Assembly (NCBI GenBank): GCA_905235085.1 | Contig: CAJOKD010000016.1 | Coordinates: forward strand, 62,001 to 126,000 | Length of the DNA stretch: 64,000 nucleotides | From: an uncultured Bacteroidales bacterium | GTDB taxonomy: Bacteria; Bacteroidota; Bacteroidia; Bacteroidales; UBA932 | Reading direction: 5' to 3' | Part shown: one piece after another, positions 61,333 to 64,000 of the stretch | Position numbering within the stretch: the first letter of the stretch is position 1 | Layout of the letters: the number at the start of each line of letters is the position of its first letter | Program-made: the position numbers and the translations under genes | The notes under the pieces: generated by a model | Seen by the model: only the letters and a program-made list of their open reading frames with translations | Database searches by the model: none | Told to the model about the DNA's origin: nothing

Positions 61333-63013
61333 ACAGACACCTTATCGCAATATCGGCGGCCATATGCCTGATCACGGCGTTCACGGCCAACGTCTCCGCC
61401 CAGGATTATATAGCTCCCAAGGTGGAAGTCTCGACCGAAAAGGTCCGCAACAACGGCAAGCTTTACTATTCGCACATAGTAAAGGAAAAGCAGACGCTCT
61501 ATTCGATCAGCAAGGCTTACGGGGTCACCATACAGGAAATATATGAATGTAACCAGGACCTGAACCTGAGGAACGAAGGATTGAAGGCAGGCCAGGTCCT
61601 GCTCATCCCCGCGAAGGAGCAACCTTTCAAGTTCGAACCTGTCAAGAGCAGTTCCGCCAAGGGTTCGGCCAAGCAGGCGGCCGGTTCCGTACAGCAGGAA
61701 GAGGAGTTTTTCATACATAAGGTCAAATGGTTCGAAGACATCAACGCTATTGCCAAGAAATACGGGGTGTCCGTAGAATCGATCATCAATATCAACGGGA
61801 TGACCTCCGACAAGCTGAAGCGGAAGCAGGAGCTCAAGATTCCGATCCATCCCGAGAAATGGGAAGGAGCGAACGCTATCCTCAGCCGACCGGTCCGGCA
61901 GTCACTGAAGAGGATGAAAAGGAAACTATCCCGGTGCAGAGGAAGACCATCGACGACATCTCGGACGATATCGTGGTCAATGAAGGCGTCCACGCAGTCG
62001 TGCAGACGCTTCTGCTTCCTTTCAACGACTCCGAGCCAAGCGGGAACAAGACTTCGTGTATGGATTTCTACAGCGGAGTCCTTCTTGCGGCCAAGGATCT
62101 GGGCGAAGCCGGTACGGACATAGACCTCAATGTCTATGATGCCTCGATGGGAGCCATCCCTGTTTCAAGTGAGAAGATCGCAAAGAGCCATTTTGCAATC
62201 GGTCCTATAAAGAGAGAAGGGCTGAAGAAGGCGGTGAAAGCCTGCGACGGCAACACTTGGGTGGTATCGCCGCTGGACCTTAACGTGGAATCCCTGACCG
62301 ACTCGATAGCCGGCATCATCCAAGCCCCGACCCCTACCGCTTACCAGATCAAGGATATGGTCCGCTGGATCAAGTCCGACCTGAAATCCAGCGACAAGGT
62401 CATAGTGATCGTTCCGCAAGGTTCGAATACGGCTTATGCTGCCCAGTTAGAAAAAGAGATGGAAGCAATCGGACTCAAGCACGTGACTACCACTTACGGG
62501 AACGTTTCTCCGAATATGACCACGACGGGAACGAACCGCATAGTACTCGCCTGCAATTACGACCGTTCCGACAACTCTTTCCTGAGCACGACAGTCCGCA
62601 ACCTCTATGCTATGCTCGGAAAGAAAGCCGACATCGTCCTCTACGGTACCGCCAGGCTGAGGACTTACGAGGAAATCGAGGTTGAGAACCTGCACAAGCT
62701 CAAGCTGCACCTCTGCGTCCAGTATTATACCGACAACAACTCGGCTGCAGTCGAACGGTTCAATACAGCCTACCGTTCCCTGTTCAACGGAGAGCCCAGC
62801 CGCTCGTCATATTCGGGTTATGATCTGATGAGGTATTTCACCATCCTTGCCGCCAAATACGGTGACAACTGGCCGAAGGGGATGGACAAGGTCAGGTTCA
62901 CCGGCCTGCAGTCCGACTTCAACCTCCGCAAGACGGAATCCGGAAGCTACGTCAACCAAGCAGTCAGAAGAGTGCTCTATATGACGAACTTCACGACCAA
63001 ACTGGTCAAATAA
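61329..63013 (+). CDS. LysM protein with C-terminal periplasmic-binding-like domain, frameshifted
   Basis: An exported protein with signal peptide MNRHLIAISAAICLITAFTANVSAQ and two LysM repeats (YYSHIVKEKQTLYSISKAYG and FFIHKVKWFEDINAIAKKYG), which bind peptidoglycan. The reading frame breaks near 61870, where one base is missing. The second frame continues with PQPTGPAVTEEDEKETIPVQ and a region to 63013 resembling a periplasmic substrate-binding (LivJ-like) fold, with SDKVIVIVPQGSN and a C-terminus YMTNFTTKLVK. The restored protein has about 561 residues. The start overlaps the glycosyltransferase stop. This LysM plus binding-fold layout occurs in Bacteroidota envelope proteins; the ligand is unknown. 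Confidence 0.78.
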
Positions 63014-63019
63014 GGATTA

Positions 63020-64000
63020 TCATTCTGAAAGCAACGCCTTGGCGTTTTCGATAGCGGCGGCCGTAACCTGGCTGCCGCTTAGCATACGTGCCAGTTCCAG
63101 GACTCTCTCCTGGCCCTGCAGCGGCTTGATGCTGGAAGTGGCTCGGGATCCGAGGACATCGTATTCCTTCTCCACCAGATAATGGGCCTCGCCCTTGGCT
63201 GCAACCTGGGGAAGATGGGTTATGGCGAATACCTGCATATCCTTGCCCATCGAGCAGATCATCTGCCCCATCTTGTCCGCAGCGCTTCCCGACACTCCGG
63301 AATCGATTTCATCGAAGATCAGGGTAGGCATATTCACGAACCTGGCCATCATCGCCTTCAGGCAAAGCATAAGCCGGGACAGCTCACCTCCAGAAGCGCA
63401 TTTGGCGACATCGGCCGGATTCGCTCCGGAAGCCGAGAAAAGGAAACCGACGGCGTCGGAACCGGAAGCTGACAACTTGCCCTGCGACACTTCAGCGATG
63501 AACACCGCCCTGTCAAGTTCCAGGGACCTGACCAGGCTCTCCACAGCCTTTGAGAAAGGTCCGGCAGCCTTCACCCTCGATCCGTGGAGGCGGTTGCATA
63601 TTCCTTCAAGGTTTTCCTTCTCGGCCGAAACCATTCGCTCCAGTTCTTCCTTCCTGCCTTCGAGGGAGGCAGAGTCGAACAGGGATTCGGAGAGGGAATC
63701 CCGCAGAGCCTCCAGTTCGGCTACCGTATTCCTGGAGTAATTCTTGAGCAGGCCATAGAGAAGGGACATCCGGCTCTCGACAGCTTCCAGCCTTTCGCTG
63801 GAAAGCTCGGTCCTGGAGTTTATCGACGAGACTTCGTCGAGTATATCGTCAAGTTCAGCGCGCGAAGACTCGATCCTGCCGGCAAGTTCTGACGCCTGAG
63901 GGATGAACTTTGAAACCCTTTCCAGATGCTTCTGCGCCTCCTTGAGAGCCGCAGACAATGAAAGCTGGGCACCTTCGCCGGCCTCGGAAGGATTGAACAG
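63020..64000 (-). CDS. recN: DNA repair protein RecN, 3' part
   Basis: SMC-like ATPase of double-strand-break repair; only the C-terminal 326 codons or so lie in the window, and the gene continues beyond 64000. The coiled-coil half is seen first, then the ABC signature ASGGELSRLMLCLKA, Walker B PTLIFDEIDSGVSG, and AITHLPQVAAKG. In-frame sequence runs to the window edge (LFNPSEAGEGAQLSLS), so the internal ATG at 63958 is not the start. It converges on the LysM gene with a six-base gap. Confidence 0.95.
   Translation of the reverse strand: MFNPSEAGEGAQLSLSAALKEAQKHLERVSKFIPQASELAGRIESSRAELDDILDEVSSINSRTELSSERLEAVESRMSLLYGLLKNYSRNTVAELEALRDSLSESLFDSASLEGRKEELERMVSAEKENLEGICNRLHGSRVKAAGPFSKAVESLVRSLELDRAVFIAEVSQGKLSASGSDAVGFLFSASGANPADVAKCASGGELSRLMLCLKAMMARFVNMPTLIFDEIDSGVSGSAADKMGQMICSMGKDMQVFAITHLPQVAAKGEAHYLVEKEYDVLGSRATSSIKPLQGQERVLELARMLSGSQVTAAAIENAKALLSE

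Noticed and set aside
61850..61890. Programmed frameshifting in the LysM gene
   Set aside because: No slippery heptamer or strong downstream structure is visible; four other genes show similar single-base breaks.

Overview
The window looks like chromosomal DNA of a Bacteroidales-type bacterium (phylum Bacteroidota), probably a gut or rumen lineage with a GC content near 50%. Support comes from the SusC/SusD pair, serine-type sulfatases, DUF5686/DUF5723/DUF4783 proteins, FadR-like and FHS-type sugar genes, and above all from many copies of the Bacteroidota sigma-factor -7 element TAnnTTTG(C/T) placed just upstream of genes. I see no phage, insertion sequence, CRISPR array or rRNA operon; there is one tRNA gene.

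Layout. 1-24.1 kb is housekeeping: pnuC, class II aldolase, a thioredoxin-like protein, coaD, ung, lon, an HU gene with a 29-residue ribosomal-type protein, RNase G/E, lnt, two envelope proteins of unknown function, rlmH, a very large NtrY-like sensor kinase, a DUF389 membrane protein, tRNA-Arg, rpmF, DUF177, typA and guaA. 24.1-43 kb is a catabolic island for what looks like sialylated/sulfated host glycan. A leftward set (YhcH-like lipoprotein, two sulfatases, FHS-family sugar transporter, FadR-type regulator, N-acetylneuraminate-lyase-like aldolase) diverges from a rightward set (SusC, SusD, sialidase-like propeller lipoprotein, sodium:solute symporter). A second compact operon follows (FAD oxidoreductase, second lyase-like aldolase, second sodium:solute symporter). 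43.3-46 kb is a GH2 glycosidase. 46-54 kb holds surface and transport genes: a DUF5723 protein, a lipoprotein, two DcaP-like porins, an SLC13 transporter and gdhA. 54-64 kb is envelope biogenesis and cofactor genes: ompH, bamA, uppS, nadK, pdxJ, a second ompH, a glycosyltransferase, a LysM protein and the 3' part of recN.

How it fits together. In the island the sulfatases, propeller protein and SusCD would trim and import glycan, the symporters and FHS carrier would bring monosaccharide acids inside, and the two aldolases would cleave them, under a FadR-type regulator. Both aldolases carry an arginine where N-acetylneuraminate lyase normally has leucine, so the real substrate may be a modified or different keto-acid sugar, and the FAD enzyme is an unexplained step. 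Near gdhA, the SLC13 carrier and two DcaP-like porins look like a dicarboxylate uptake module.

Main oddities. A 35-bp core is repeated in inverted orientation at about 0.85 and 9.46 kb, each time capped on a long hairpin whose stem sequence differs but stays complementary. Five genes, including typA, are each broken by one single-base indel, which suggests consensus errors or unusual decay. Three genes (lnt, rlmH, pdxJ) have their -7 element only 6-7 bases from the ATG and look leaderless. A 21-bp perfect inverted repeat overlaps the tRNA-Arg 3' end.
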